From the NCBI GenBank assembly GCA_007748055.1, contig CP036279.1, positions 2,356,001 through 2,420,000 of the forward strand: a DNA stretch of 64,000 bases, written 5' to 3'. The position numbers were made by a program, and so were the translations under genes. The DNA comes from Kolteria novifilia. Lineage in GTDB: Bacteria; Planctomycetota; Planctomycetia; Kolteriales; Kolteriaceae. The notes under the pieces were generated by a model. It saw nothing but the letters and a program-made list of their open reading frames with translations, did no database searches and was not told the origin of the DNA. Shown piece by piece: positions 26,279-36,154 of the stretch (its first letter is position 1; each line of letters opens with the position of its first letter).

Positions 26279-28657
26279 ATGGATGTCGACGCGGTCATCG
26301 CGGAACTGATCGATGACTCCCGGTTTCCTGGGAGAAAACGGCTACTGAGAACGCTTCCCGGTCGGGAGGCCTCCTACGCCACGCCCGATCCCCAACTGCC
26401 CGACGGACTCCGCTCCGCGTTGGAACGACTGGGGATCGAACGACTCTACACCCATCAAGTTGCCGCGCTCGAGCATGCCCGCTCGGGACGCTCGATCGTC
26501 ACCGTAACCGGTACCGCTAGCGGCAAGTCGCTCTGCTACAACCTTCCGGTGCTGGAACAGTCGCTTCTCGATCCCCAAGCACGTGCCCTCTACCTCTTCC
26601 CGACGAAGGCCCTTTCTCGCGACCAACTGGGCGGCCTCGAACGGCTCGCGGCGGCCTCTCCGGATCTACGGGAGCGAATCCGTCCCGACGTCTTTGATGG
26701 CGACACGCCCACCGCGAGGCGGCGCGCCATCAAGGAACGGGCGAACGTCGTCATGACCAATCCCGACATGCTGCACGTCTCGTTGCTGCCGCAGCATCCC
26801 AAGTGGTCGCGTTTCTTCGCCGATCTGCGGGTGGTGGTTCTCGACGAGGTCCACACCTATCGGGGGATCTTCGGATCCCACGTCGCCAACGTTTTGCGCC
26901 GGCTGCGGCGGATCTGTCACCACTACGGCAGCGATCCGGTGGTCCTGGCGACGAGCGCCACCGTGGGAAATCCGGGCCCGCTCACCGAGGAGTTGATCGG
27001 CGCGCCGGTCAGTGTCGTCGAGGAAAACGGGGCTCCTTGTGGGCCCAAGCACATCTTCCTGTGGAGTCCCGCCGAGGCGGGTCTGGGTGGGCTTGCCCTC
27101 AAGAGCGCTTCGGATGAAGCGGTGCTCCTGCTGCAAACGCTTCTGCGCCATCAAGGCCGTGCGATCACCTTCACGCGCACGCGACTTGCTTCGGAACTGG
27201 TCTACCGAGGACTGACCGAGCGACTCGCCCATCACGCTCCGGGACTCGCTTCCAAGGTCAAGGCCTACCGCGGCGGTTACCTCCCCGACGAGCGCCGCGC
27301 CATCGAACGCGACCTCTTCGAGGGGCGACTCCAAGCGATCGTCAGCACCAACGCGTTGGAACTCGGCATCGATGTCGGCTCGCTCGACGCCGCGGTCTTG
27401 ATCGGATACCCGGGAACGATCGCGAGCACTTGGCAGCAGATGGGCAGGGCGGGACGTCGCGCCGGGCCAAGCGTGTCGATCCTGATCGCCCAGAGCGACC
27501 CCATCGATCAATTCATGCTGCGCCATCCCGACTACTTCTTCGAGCAGTCACCCGAGGCGGCGACACTCGATGCCGAGAACCCATACATTCTTTCGCGGCA
27601 TCTCTCCTGCGCGGCGTTCGAGCTTCCTCTCGACGAGGACGATCCGCCACGATTCGGGCCGAAGACGCAAGAGACCGCCGAACAACTCCAGAAGGAGAAG
27701 CGGCTCACCGAGACGGGTGGAGCCTACTACTGGGCGCGTCCCGACAACCCCGCGGTCGGCGTCAGTCTCCGGCACATGGCGGACAACACCTTCAGCATCA
27801 TCGAGCGACGGCCCGAGGGGGAAGTGGTGATCGCCAACGTCGACGCCATCAGCGCGCCGGAACTGGTTTACCCCGAGGCGGTCTATTTGCACGCGGCGGA
27901 GACCTACCTGGTTCGCGAACTCGATCTCGAGGGAAAGATCGCCCGCGTCGAACGGCTCGAGACCGACTACTACACGCAAGCGATCTTGGAATCGAACATC
28001 AAGCTGCGCGAGCGGCGCCGCGACAAGCCCTGGGGGGATGGCGAGGCCGGGTTCGGAATGGTCGATGTCACCTGGAAGACAGTCGCGTTCAAGAAGATCA
28101 AGTTCGAGACCCGCGAGAACCTCGGCATGGGGCCGGTCGACATTCCCGAACAGACGCTACCGACGACGGGGCTGTGGTTGGCGATGGGGCCGGAGACCCG
28201 GGCTCTGCTCAAGTCGATGGGGTACCGGCCGAGCGAAGCGCTGGCGGGGACGCGCAACCTCTTCGTCATGGCGCTCCCCCTCTTGGCGATGTGCGACGTG
28301 CGCGACATCAGCGGCGTCGTCGACTCCTCGAACTTGGGGACGTCGGCCCTCTTCGTCTACGACCGCTATCCCCACGGGCTCGGCTATGCCGAGCGTGGCT
28401 ATGAGCAGCTCGAACGACTGCTGGAGATGAGCTGTCGGATGGTCGAGGACTGTGGCTGCGAAGAGGGGTGCCCGAGCTGTGTCGGATTGCCGAACCTGAG
28501 ACCGGCGATTCACGCCGATCCCGATTTGTCGCGGGGATATCCGATTCCCGACAAGGGAGCGACCCTGTGCCTACTGCGGCACTGGACGGGGCGGTCGCTC
28601 ACGGGGGAAATGGAAGTGTCTCCCGCCATGCGCGGCGAGACTAGCGAAGCATCTTGA
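26279..28657 (+). CDS. MrfA/YprA-like DEAD/DEAH-box helicase with DUF1998 cysteine cluster
   Basis: Start chosen at ATG 26279, which has AGGA eight bases upstream; ATGs at 26237 and 26270 are less well placed. The 792-residue protein has a Q-like YTHQVAALEHARSGRSIV, Walker A TGTASGKSLCYNLP, motif II LDEVHTYRG, motif III LATSATVGNP and motif VI QMGRAGRRAGPS. Near the C-terminus CGCEEGCPSCVG is the four-cysteine cluster of the DUF1998 domain found in MrfA, a helicase that acts in mitomycin-lesion repair in Bacillus. The family is 3'-5' directed. The gene is alone and convergent with the isomerase gene, whose end overlaps it by 17 bases. Confidence 0.92.
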   Translation: MDVDAVIAELIDDSRFPGRKRLLRTLPGREASYATPDPQLPDGLRSALERLGIERLYTHQVAALEHARSGRSIVTVTGTASGKSLCYNLPVLEQSLLDPQARALYLFPTKALSRDQLGGLERLAAASPDLRERIRPDVFDGDTPTARRRAIKERANVVMTNPDMLHVSLLPQHPKWSRFFADLRVVVLDEVHTYRGIFGSHVANVLRRLRRICHHYGSDPVVLATSATVGNPGPLTEELIGAPVSVVEENGAPCGPKHIFLWSPAEAGLGGLALKSASDEAVLLLQTLLRHQGRAITFTRTRLASELVYRGLTERLAHHAPGLASKVKAYRGGYLPDERRAIERDLFEGRLQAIVSTNALELGIDVGSLDAAVLIGYPGTIASTWQQMGRAGRRAGPSVSILIAQSDPIDQFMLRHPDYFFEQSPEAATLDAENPYILSRHLSCAAFELPLDEDDPPRFGPKTQETAEQLQKEKRLTETGGAYYWARPDNPAVGVSLRHMADNTFSIIERRPEGEVVIANVDAISAPELVYPEAVYLHAAETYLVRELDLEGKIARVERLETDYYTQAILESNIKLRERRRDKPWGDGEAGFGMVDVTWKTVAFKKIKFETRENLGMGPVDIPEQTLPTTGLWLAMGPETRALLKSMGYRPSEALAGTRNLFVMALPLLAMCDVRDISGVVDSSNLGTSALFVYDRYPHGLGYAERGYEQLERLLEMSCRMVEDCGCEEGCPSCVGLPNLRPAIHADPDLSRGYPIPDKGATLCLLRHWTGRSLTGEMEVSPAMRGETSEAS

Positions 28658-29618
28658 CCTCGGAGTTGCTTCGCATGCGGGCGATGACGGTATCGCGAAG
28701 GTCCTCGGCATACTGGCTGGTGACGCTCTCGACCACGGTCTCGAAGGAGACGGACTTGCCCGGCTCCCGGTCGGTGACCTTGATGAGGTGGTAGCCGAAG
28801 TCGGTCTTCACCAAGCCGCTGATCTGTCCCACCTTGAGATCGAACGCGGCGGCGGCGAATGGTTCGGCCATGTCCCCCTTGCGCCGGATCTTTCCCAGGT
28901 CGCCACCCTTCTCGCGCGACGGGCAGTCGGAGTGGACGCGAGCCAACTCGTCGAAGGTCACGCCGCTGGCCAGTTGGGCGCGGATGGAGGAGATTCGTTG
29001 ACGCGCCTTATCCCACTCCTGCGGATCGGCGTCGGCATCGACTTTGACCAGGATGTGCTGGACGCCGATGAGGGTGCCGTTGAAGGCGTCGGCATTGGCT
29101 TCAAAATAGGTGCGAAGGACCGAGTCGTTGGCTTGGCTGCGGACATACTTGAGCCACCGGTGAATGTTGGTGATGTCTTGCCGCATCTTGTCTTCGTCGA
29201 TGTTCATCTCCTCGAGGAACTCCTCAAGGGTGCCGCCCTGGGCTTCGATTCTCTTGCGGAAGGTCGCGACGTGCTTGTCGACGTCCTTGGAGTCGACCTG
29301 GATGTCGCGTTGGTCGAGGTACTGGTTGACGAGGGTGTCGTCGATGATCAACTGGAGCAAGCGGCGCCGAAAGAGCTTCACCTGTTCTTCGGTCCGTTTC
29401 TCGTTGGCGAAGCGGGTCCGTTGGAAGGCTTGATCGACATCCTTGCTGGTGACGACTTTTCCGTTGACGACCGCCAGATCGCCGGCCGCGGCATCCGTCG
29501 GAAGCACGAGGAGAGCCGCAAGCAGGGCGCACGCTTCGATCAGGCGACGGCCGCGTCGCGACGTGGTCCGGAATGACTGCGTGAGAAGGTGACGGTGCAC
29601 GTGAGGTTTCCCTTGCAT
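28641..29618 (-). CDS. parvulin-type peptidyl-prolyl isomerase (SurA/PrsA-like)
   Basis: Start taken at ATG 29618, preceded by GCAGGATTTG; a longer frame begins at 29762. The 325-residue protein has a signal peptide (RRLIEACALLAALLVLPTDAAAG) and a SurA-like helical N-domain (VVNGKVVTSKDVDQAFQ). A PPIC domain lies at about 180-280 (VQHILVKVDADADP, DCPSREKGGDLGKIRRKGDM, FGYHLIKVTDREP). It should catalyse prolyl isomerisation and assist folding of exported or outer-membrane proteins in the periplasm. Its last codons overlap the 3' end of the helicase gene by 17 bases. Confidence 0.9.
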   Translation of the reverse strand: MQGKPHVHRHLLTQSFRTTSRRGRRLIEACALLAALLVLPTDAAAGDLAVVNGKVVTSKDVDQAFQRTRFANEKRTEEQVKLFRRRLLQLIIDDTLVNQYLDQRDIQVDSKDVDKHVATFRKRIEAQGGTLEEFLEEMNIDEDKMRQDITNIHRWLKYVRSQANDSVLRTYFEANADAFNGTLIGVQHILVKVDADADPQEWDKARQRISSIRAQLASGVTFDELARVHSDCPSREKGGDLGKIRRKGDMAEPFAAAAFDLKVGQISGLVKTDFGYHLIKVTDREPGKSVSFETVVESVTSQYAEDLRDTVIARMRSNSEVKMLR

Positions 29619-30195
29619 CAAATCCTGCGCTTCATGTCCTCCAGAGCGCGCGTCTAGCAGGGAGCCTATAACCCGGTATGGGAAACGCGGACAGGGCATT
29701 TTGCGTCGATTTCCGACGTCGAACTTGGGGGAGTGACGACGTTTTGACAAGGGACGGCCCAAGATTGGGAACGTACGGGAGAAGAGAGCATGGAGGCTGA
29801 GAAAGCGGTCGGTGTCCGGGAGCGTAGTGACATAGGATGTTCACACTTCAGCCAAAAGCGAACGCCGATTGAGTCTCTTGAATCAAGTCTTGTCCGCTTT
29901 CGGTATGACTTGCGTATACACGTTAGAGGCCCAGCAATGGTGGTGGCGAAGGGCCTGGATTCGGAGTCGATGCCGCTGACGTTCTCGGACGGAATCGATC
30001 GCGGAATTTAGAATTCCTCTTCACGGAAGGAGTAAGGGCATCGACAAGCTCGTAGAGATGACGATAAGTTAGCGACAGTTGCGAGGGTCTTCCCTTTTCG
30101 TGTTGACGTCGTGATACCTATCGCTCATTCTTTAGAGGCGAGTCTGGAGATTGCCACTGGGGGAAGAGGCGTTCCAGTCACAGTGATTATTTAAG
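29619..30195. other. divergent intergenic region
   Basis: About 580 bases between the isomerase and the diguanylate cyclase. A 73-codon frame at 29790-30011 lacks a ribosome binding site and family resemblance. The stretch is relatively A+T-rich from 29870 to 30190, consistent with promoters. No repeat or RNA was recognised. Confidence 0.45.
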
Positions 30196-31182
30196 ATGAC
30201 CTTGGATGTAGAGAACCATCAAGAGCGGGGAGCTTCGCGCTCGCGTCGAGTGTTGTTGGTCGACGACAGCGTCGTCATCCAGCGACTCGTGCGCTCGCGG
30301 CTTGCCGCTGATGGATTTGAGGTATGTACCGCGGATGACGGCAAACAGGCCCTCGCGGTGGTCGCGAGCCTTAAGCCGGACGTCATCCTGCTCGACATCG
30401 ACATGCCCGTCCTCGACGGCTATGAGGTCTGTCGACGTCTCAAAGAAGAGTCGGCCACTCGGCTCATTCCCGTCATCTTCCTCACCGCGCAAAGTCACAC
30501 CGAGGACAAGGTCCGTGCCCTCGACATGGGGGCGGTCGACTACGTCACCAAACCATTCGACCCGATCGAACTACGCGCTCGAGTCCGTTCGGCCTTCCGG
30601 ACGAAGTACTTGTTGGATCTTCTCGAGCAGAAGGCGCAAATCGACGGGTTGACCGGGCTCTACAACCGCTCCTACCTCGAGCGACGACTCGAACAGGAAT
30701 TCGATCGGGTCCAGCGCTATCAAAGCTCGATGAGCTGTGTAATGATCGACATCGACCACTTCAAAGAGATCAACGACACCTACGGACACCTCTTCGGCGA
30801 TCTCGTGCTCAACGAAGTCGCCGACGCGATGCGGCAACAGGTTCGCGCCGTCGATCTTGTCGCCCGCTACGGCGGGGAAGAGTTCGTCGTCATTCTGCCC
30901 GAGCAGCACCTTGAGGGAGCATCCACCTTCTCCGAGCGACTGAGGCGACACGTCGAACGGATGCGCTTCGTTCACCGCAAGGGAGAGGCCAAGGTGACCG
31001 TCAGCATCGGGGTCGCCTCCACCAACGAGCTCTTCGATCCCACGCCCAGGAGTTTGCTCGATCTCGCCGATCAAGCACTCTACGCGGCCAAAACCCGAGG
31101 CCGCAACCGCGTCTGCTATTGGGACGGTCACAGCCATCTCGACGCCAGTCACTCCTCGGCCGCCGAAGCCGACTTGCCTTAG
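30196..31182 (+). CDS. response regulator with GGDEF domain (diguanylate cyclase)
   Basis: 328 residues. The REC domain spans about 17-135 (VLLVDDSVVIQRL, ILLDIDMPVLDG with the phospho-acceptor Asp, VTKPFDP with the conserved Lys). The GGDEF domain spans about 150-310: GLTGLYNRSYLERRL, DIDHFKEINDTYGH, and RYGGEEF as the active-site loop. The inhibitory I-site RxxD is present (RAVD five residues before GGEEF). It should make cyclic di-GMP when phosphorylated and be product-inhibited. The architecture is PleD/WspR-like with one REC. No cognate histidine kinase lies nearby, so the kinase is orphan or distant. The upstream ribosome binding site is weak. Confidence 0.95.
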   Translation: MTLDVENHQERGASRSRRVLLVDDSVVIQRLVRSRLAADGFEVCTADDGKQALAVVASLKPDVILLDIDMPVLDGYEVCRRLKEESATRLIPVIFLTAQSHTEDKVRALDMGAVDYVTKPFDPIELRARVRSAFRTKYLLDLLEQKAQIDGLTGLYNRSYLERRLEQEFDRVQRYQSSMSCVMIDIDHFKEINDTYGHLFGDLVLNEVADAMRQQVRAVDLVARYGGEEFVVILPEQHLEGASTFSERLRRHVERMRFVHRKGEAKVTVSIGVASTNELFDPTPRSLLDLADQALYAAKTRGRNRVCYWDGHSHLDASHSSAAEADLP

Positions 31183-31342
31183 CACGCCCACGTCCTAATC
31201 GAGCTTGATACGGTTCGCGCGCGGTCGGTGGCTCTGCGCCCCTCGCCACGGCGACAGACATCGGGCTTCCGTCGGGAAGACCGACGGGCTGCTAAACTCC
31301 GCGACAACGAGAGAACCGAGAGCGCCGGCCGAGGGGGAGAAG

Positions 31343-32542
31343 ATGACGCTTCGCGACGAGACGTGGCTTGAGCATCGCTCACGACTCTGCATGGAACCGG
31401 GGGTGGTGTACTTAAACACCGGTTCGTACTCCGTCCTGCCTCGTCCCGTGGCCGAGAAGCTCGCCGACTGGCGGGAGCACCTCGCGCGGGCGCCGCTCGA
31501 CTTCTACTGGCGGCGGGTGCCCGATACGATTCAGGAAGCCCGCCGAGCGTTTGCGGGCTACCTCGGGGCCGACCCGTTGGCGCTGGTCTTCTTCGCGAAC
31601 GTGACGCAAGCGCTCAATGCCGCCGCCTCGTCGCTTTCGTTGCCGCCCGGTTCGCGGATCGCGATGTCCGACCACGAGTACGGCGCGATGCAGTTCATGT
31701 GGCGGGAGTTGGCGAAGCGCCACCAGTGGACTCTCGACGAAGTCCGCATCCCCGTCGACGTCGCCGAACCCGAGGAGATCGTCGACCGGTTCAGACGCGT
31801 CCTCAAGCCCGAGACGCGAGCTCTTTTCTTTAGCCACGTCACCAGTCCGAGCGGCCTGGTCATGCCGGCGAAGCGACTCTGCGCGCTGGCCCGGCAACGC
31901 GGGATCCTCTCGCTCGTCGACGGCGCCCACGCCCCGGGCATGCTCGACCTCGACTTGGCCGAGATCGGGGCGGACTTCTACGGCGGCAATGGACACAAGT
32001 GGTTCATGGCTCCGGTCGGGGTCGGGTTCCTTCACGTGCACGAGTCCGTTAAAGCGACGCTACGCCCGTTCATGACCAGTTGGGGGTGGAAGTTCGATCC
32101 CGAACGACCCGATGACGACAGCGGGTGGGGAGCCTCCTATTGGGCCAGGCAGTTCGAGTTCCAAGGCACGACCGATCGCTCACCACAGATGGTGATTCCC
32201 GAAGTGATCGCGTTTCGCGATTCGATCGGCGAGGAGGCGATTCGGCGGCGCTCGCGCGAGTTGGCGAGTCATGCCCGTGCCCGGCTCCTCGAGGTGGGAT
32301 GGTCGCCGGCGACCAGCGATCACCCGGAGTTGTCCGGGGCCCTGGTCACCTGTGACGTGCCGAAGGTCGACGCGCTCAGGACGCGGGAATGGTTCTGGAA
32401 CGAGGGGCGAGTCGAGATGGTCGCCAGCAGTGGGGCCAGCCGACACTTCGTGCGAATGTCGACGGCTTGGTTCGTGACGACCGACGAGATCGATCAGGCC
32501 GTCGAACTGATCTCGCGTTGCCCGTGGCACGAGCTGACCTGA
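31343..32542 (+). CDS. class V PLP-dependent aminotransferase
   Basis: The ATG at 31343 has GGGGGAGAAG directly upstream, which beats the longer frame starting at 31205. 399 residues. The N-terminus YLNTGSYSVLPRPVAEKL is the phosphate/substrate start of the CefD/NifS-like group. ALFFSHVTSPSGLVMPAKRL, LVDGAHAPGMLDLDLAEIGADFYGGNGHKWF carries the PLP-binding lysine in NGHKW. The closest named relatives are isopenicillin N epimerase-like enzymes, but planctomycete members are of unknown substrate. It converges with the PD40 gene and stops one base before that gene's 3' end. Confidence 0.88.
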   Translation: MTLRDETWLEHRSRLCMEPGVVYLNTGSYSVLPRPVAEKLADWREHLARAPLDFYWRRVPDTIQEARRAFAGYLGADPLALVFFANVTQALNAAASSLSLPPGSRIAMSDHEYGAMQFMWRELAKRHQWTLDEVRIPVDVAEPEEIVDRFRRVLKPETRALFFSHVTSPSGLVMPAKRLCALARQRGILSLVDGAHAPGMLDLDLAEIGADFYGGNGHKWFMAPVGVGFLHVHESVKATLRPFMTSWGWKFDPERPDDDSGWGASYWARQFEFQGTTDRSPQMVIPEVIAFRDSIGEEAIRRRSRELASHARARLLEVGWSPATSDHPELSGALVTCDVPKVDALRTREWFWNEGRVEMVASSGASRHFVRMSTAWFVTTDEIDQAVELISRCPWHELT

Positions 32543-35500
32543 TTACTTTCTCACGCCAAAGTCGAGCGATACCCCCTCGAGGGGTTTGACGTCATTGTCG
32601 GGCACCACTTGAAGATTGATCGTTCCCCCATCGGCTCCGACACAGAGTAAGCCGACCAACGGCCGCTGCCCCGGTTTGGCGAGCACGAGCTTCGACTCGT
32701 AGAGCCCCCGGAACCGTTCCCAGGGATCTCTCGGGTTCGAAGTTCGCCGAACCGCCTCAAGGGGCACGCGCCGACCGTCGAGCCTCAGGAAGGCTTGCCC
32801 GGGAAGGTCCTCCGCTTGGAGCACGATCTTCTGGCTGACCTCGAAGTGGAGCGGAACGTAGACGAGGTACGCGCCTGGTTCGTCCATCTTCTCAAAGACT
32901 CGCCGCTTCCATGTCAGTGTCCCAACCTTGTCCGTGGGAATCTCCCGGAGCCGGCGGGTCAACCGATCGGCGACCCGGACACACTGCTTCTCCCCGGCTC
33001 CCATGGGAAGTTCCTCCTCCGGCAAGGGGCCGAGAACCATGCCCTCGGTGATGCGCCCATTGGGAATCGGAACGACCTCGGCCAACATCCGGGGATCGAC
33101 CGCTTCCGCCGGCGAGGGAGTCTGATCGAAGGGCGGGCCGTCGATGATCTCCTGGGGGAGATGCACCGTCCACAGGTCGAAGCCACCCACGCCGCCTGGA
33201 CGGTCGCTGGCGAAGTAGAGCCACTTGCCATCCGCCGTGACAAAGGGGCTGACGTCGCCGACCTCGGCGTTCGGATCCGCAAGGTTCGGCAACGGAACCG
33301 GGACCGTCCACGGGGCGTCGAGAGCCGAACGCTTCGATTGAAAGATGCCACGACGACCATCCTCGAGCGGACCCTCGAGGTACATCGTCAGCCCGTCGGC
33401 GGTGACGCTCGGCGAGTGGTAGTCGAACGGGAAGGGGAGGGGCGCGGTCTTCTCGAAGGGCCAGTCGGTGGCGGAGCGTTGGGTTTGGTAGACCTTCTTG
33501 CCTTCCGGTCGGTCGATCACGTAGTAGAGCGTCAACCCGTCGGCGGTGAACGCCGGTTCGGTCACGCTTAGGTGGGAACGCAACTCATGGATGACGTCAG
33601 GCGCCTGGAACATCCCGTCGGTCGATCGCCGCATCACGAAGAGCTGGTAGGGGCCGAACTTGTTATCGGTGAAGAGCATTTCCTTCGCATCGGGACTGAT
33701 CGCGGGCGTCTGGGGACTCTTTGCCTCGGAGAGCTTCGAGAAATGAAGCAAGTCTTGGAAGTTGTTCGTCGCCTCCTCTCGCTCCGCTCGAAGCAGGCGC
33801 GACTCGTCGGGGGTGCTCCGCTGAAAGACCAAGTGCATTCGCGTCGGGTCGAGCGACGGATGACGTTCGTCACGGTCGGAGTTGACCAAGTCTAGATGTA
33901 TCGGGGTTCCGCGGGGGCCATCGAGCGGTCGCGGCGGGCCGTGGAGTCGAGCGATCAGCTCCGGGCTGGCGCCGCGGGGTGATGCCGAGCCCTTCTTCGG
34001 ATCGGTGGTATGAGCCTTGAGGCTTTCGATCGCCTTGGCGTCCTTGCGAAGACTCGCGAGAAAATAGTCGAGTCCGGCGAAGGGGCCGTCCATCTCGAAG
34101 CCGGTGACTTGAAGGTGGCCCTGACCCCCGACCTTCAAGGAGAGTCGCCCACCGAATCCTGGATCGGTGATGAGAATCTCCTTGTTGTCGACCGCGACAC
34201 GGTAGGTGTCTGCGGCCTTGCGCTCCAGACGCAGCTCGTAGAGTTTGTCGGCCTCGAACGGAAACGCGAGTCGCCGACCGCGCTTGCTACCGATGGTGCC
34301 GTTCTTCGGATCGAGGGACAACTCGCCGCCATCGGAGAAGTACAACTGCACCGACGTCGTGGGTTGCCCTAGACGAAAGCTGAGCAGGACGCGGCGCGGG
34401 TCGGTGATGGGGCCGAGCTGGACCGTTCGGCCGGCGTAGACGTCGACCCCCGCGACGTCGTTGAGTTTCCCGCCCCAGGCCTCGATCTCCGGTTGGCGCT
34501 CGAAGGTGTAGCGCGTCGAGAGGAGATCGCCATCGATGGTGGTGGGCGTCCCGAAGTACTCCTCGGACTCATCCGCGGTCGGGGCGGCGAGCGTTCGAGG
34601 CCACTGGTCGTCAAGGCTCTTGCGATACGCGACATCACCCCCTTCGAGCCGAAGGTGGTCGATCGAGTACTTGAGATCCTTGGTACTTGCGTTGGAGACG
34701 AGAATCCCGAGAGCGACCGGCTCGATCACGGTGTCGGAGGAGGCGACGTTGGTGAATGACTTGCCGTCGTCGCTGACGCCGACGGACCAGGTCTTACCCG
34801 TACGGCGTAGCTCGATCCAGCACGGACCGGGCGGAATTCCCCGTCCTCGGCGCGACAATCGCTGCTCGTCCTGAACGCGGAGAGTCAGGGCCGATCCCGC
34901 TTCGGCACGACTCGACTCGGCGCCGACCAGTTCGTTGGGGGTACGGAACGCCCCGACGACAACCCGTTGGGCGAGGTCCGTGAATGAGTGCTCGTTCACC
35001 CGCAAGAGGAGCCGAAAGTTCCCCTTGGGCATTGGCAGAAAGAGCCCGCGTCGAGCCGCGCCGTCGACGGAGAGATCGAGCGTGGACTCGGCCGGCTTGA
35101 TCGGCAGGAGGGTCGATGGAAAGCCGATGCGGCAGAATTCCTGGGCTCCCAGTTCATCGTCGAAAGCCGCTTCATAGAGGACTTGTTCGTTAGCCGCGAC
35201 CGGGGGCAATTCCAGGGGCGGTCGGCCGTTGGCGCCGAGGCCGTTCTCGGTGGAGGCCGATTGCTGGGGAAGGAGAAACGAGTATGCCAGGGCTCCCACC
35301 ACCAAGGCGACGGCGATCGATCCACCGGCGAGAACCAGACGGCGACCCTTTCCCGAAGTCGCTTCGTCCTCGTCCTCCCACTCCTCGTCTTCCTCGAGTT
35401 CGTCATCTTCGTCGACCGGTTCGGGCTCGGGTTCCTTCGACCAGGCGCGCGGCGGCGGAGCCTCCGAACCGGTGATAGCCGCGAGACGGGCGGCGTCGAC

Positions 35501-35818
35501 ATCGGGGGCGGTGGAATCCTTGGGTTTCTCGGCTCCCTTGCGCGATCCCAGGTTGAGTTGAAGGTCGTATTCTCCCTTGGCCTCGGCGTCGAGCAGGCAG
35601 ACGCGCGCCATGGAGATCTGATTCATGAGCTCTTGGGAGAGTTCGCTATGCTGGCCGGCTTGGTAGGGGCGCAGTTTGGCGATCCGCGTCAACGCGGCGC
35701 GGTGGATTGTGTCGGGATTGGCTTCGAAGTTCTCGAGACCGAGAAGCTGATAGTGGTTCGGTTGCGCGATCGACTCGTCGATTCCCAACCATTCGTGATA
35801 GGCCCTGGTGATGTCCAT
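32543..35818 (-). CDS. 1091-residue planctomycete protein: DnaJ-like N-terminus, membrane helix, PD40 propeller
   Basis: The first 90 residues (YHEWLGIDESIAQPNHYQLLGLENFEANP and ARVCLLDAEAKGEYDLQL) form a DnaJ-like helical region lacking an obvious HPD, common in planctomycete giant proteins. An acidic Glu/Asp-rich linker leads to a membrane helix at about 160-185 (LVLAGGSIAVALVVGALAYSF). The outer part has concanavalin-like beta segments (350-600), then WD40/PD40 TolB-type repeats near 740-900 (SPDAKEMLFTDNKFGPYQLFVMRR, VTADGKWLYFASDRPGGVGGFDLWTVH). The role is unknown; a surface sensor or scaffold is plausible. The long reverse-strand frames opposite it are shadows. Confidence 0.85.
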   Translation of the reverse strand: MDITRAYHEWLGIDESIAQPNHYQLLGLENFEANPDTIHRAALTRIAKLRPYQAGQHSELSQELMNQISMARVCLLDAEAKGEYDLQLNLGSRKGAEKPKDSTAPDVDAARLAAITGSEAPPPRAWSKEPEPEPVDEDDELEEDEEWEDEDEATSGKGRRLVLAGGSIAVALVVGALAYSFLLPQQSASTENGLGANGRPPLELPPVAANEQVLYEAAFDDELGAQEFCRIGFPSTLLPIKPAESTLDLSVDGAARRGLFLPMPKGNFRLLLRVNEHSFTDLAQRVVVGAFRTPNELVGAESSRAEAGSALTLRVQDEQRLSRRGRGIPPGPCWIELRRTGKTWSVGVSDDGKSFTNVASSDTVIEPVALGILVSNASTKDLKYSIDHLRLEGGDVAYRKSLDDQWPRTLAAPTADESEEYFGTPTTIDGDLLSTRYTFERQPEIEAWGGKLNDVAGVDVYAGRTVQLGPITDPRRVLLSFRLGQPTTSVQLYFSDGGELSLDPKNGTIGSKRGRRLAFPFEADKLYELRLERKAADTYRVAVDNKEILITDPGFGGRLSLKVGGQGHLQVTGFEMDGPFAGLDYFLASLRKDAKAIESLKAHTTDPKKGSASPRGASPELIARLHGPPRPLDGPRGTPIHLDLVNSDRDERHPSLDPTRMHLVFQRSTPDESRLLRAEREEATNNFQDLLHFSKLSEAKSPQTPAISPDAKEMLFTDNKFGPYQLFVMRRSTDGMFQAPDVIHELRSHLSVTEPAFTADGLTLYYVIDRPEGKKVYQTQRSATDWPFEKTAPLPFPFDYHSPSVTADGLTMYLEGPLEDGRRGIFQSKRSALDAPWTVPVPLPNLADPNAEVGDVSPFVTADGKWLYFASDRPGGVGGFDLWTVHLPQEIIDGPPFDQTPSPAEAVDPRMLAEVVPIPNGRITEGMVLGPLPEEELPMGAGEKQCVRVADRLTRRLREIPTDKVGTLTWKRRVFEKMDEPGAYLVYVPLHFEVSQKIVLQAEDLPGQAFLRLDGRRVPLEAVRRTSNPRDPWERFRGLYESKLVLAKPGQRPLVGLLCVGADGGTINLQVVPDNDVKPLEGVSLDFGVRK

Positions 35819-36151
35819 CGTTGGTCGTCGAACAGGCGTTGAGCGAAGTGAAACGCGGCCGGGCGTGTCCCGTCAACGAGCACTCGCGTTGCTTGAAGTA
35901 CTTCGTTCTACAGGTTTTGAACGATCTGTCGTGTCTCGAAGAGTCGTTCGACTCGACGCTACGTACAGCTTAGTCCACCAGCCCCGTCGTCGGCAACCAC
36001 CACCATTCGCCTGATTCGCGGCCGGCATCGAATCGAGCACCGGATACGAGTACTCCGGTCCAATAAGAGCTTGTGGTGCCACTGGCTGCTTGTCAGCCAC
36101 TGCCAAGGGGATAGGCCCACACCAACGGAGACGTCAAGTTGGAACGAAGCA
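35819..36151. other. intergenic region with S2 repeat
   Basis: About 330 bases between the PD40 gene start and the lipoprotein stop. The first part is the likely promoter of the PD40 gene. The second half is the TAG-anchored S2 repeat (36076-36154). Confidence 0.55.
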
Positions 36152-36154
36152 CTA
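36076..36154 (-). repeat. TAG-anchored repeat, family S2, copy 1
   Basis: Read on the minus strand this begins with the TAG stop of the lipoprotein gene (36154-36152). It continues with GTTCCAACTT, then GTTGGTGTG, TATCC, and the palindrome TGGCTG-ACAAG-CAGCCA in a GGCAGTGGC context. Copy 2 at 37060-37134 shares the same blocks in the same order and also begins at a stop TAG. Confidence 0.75.
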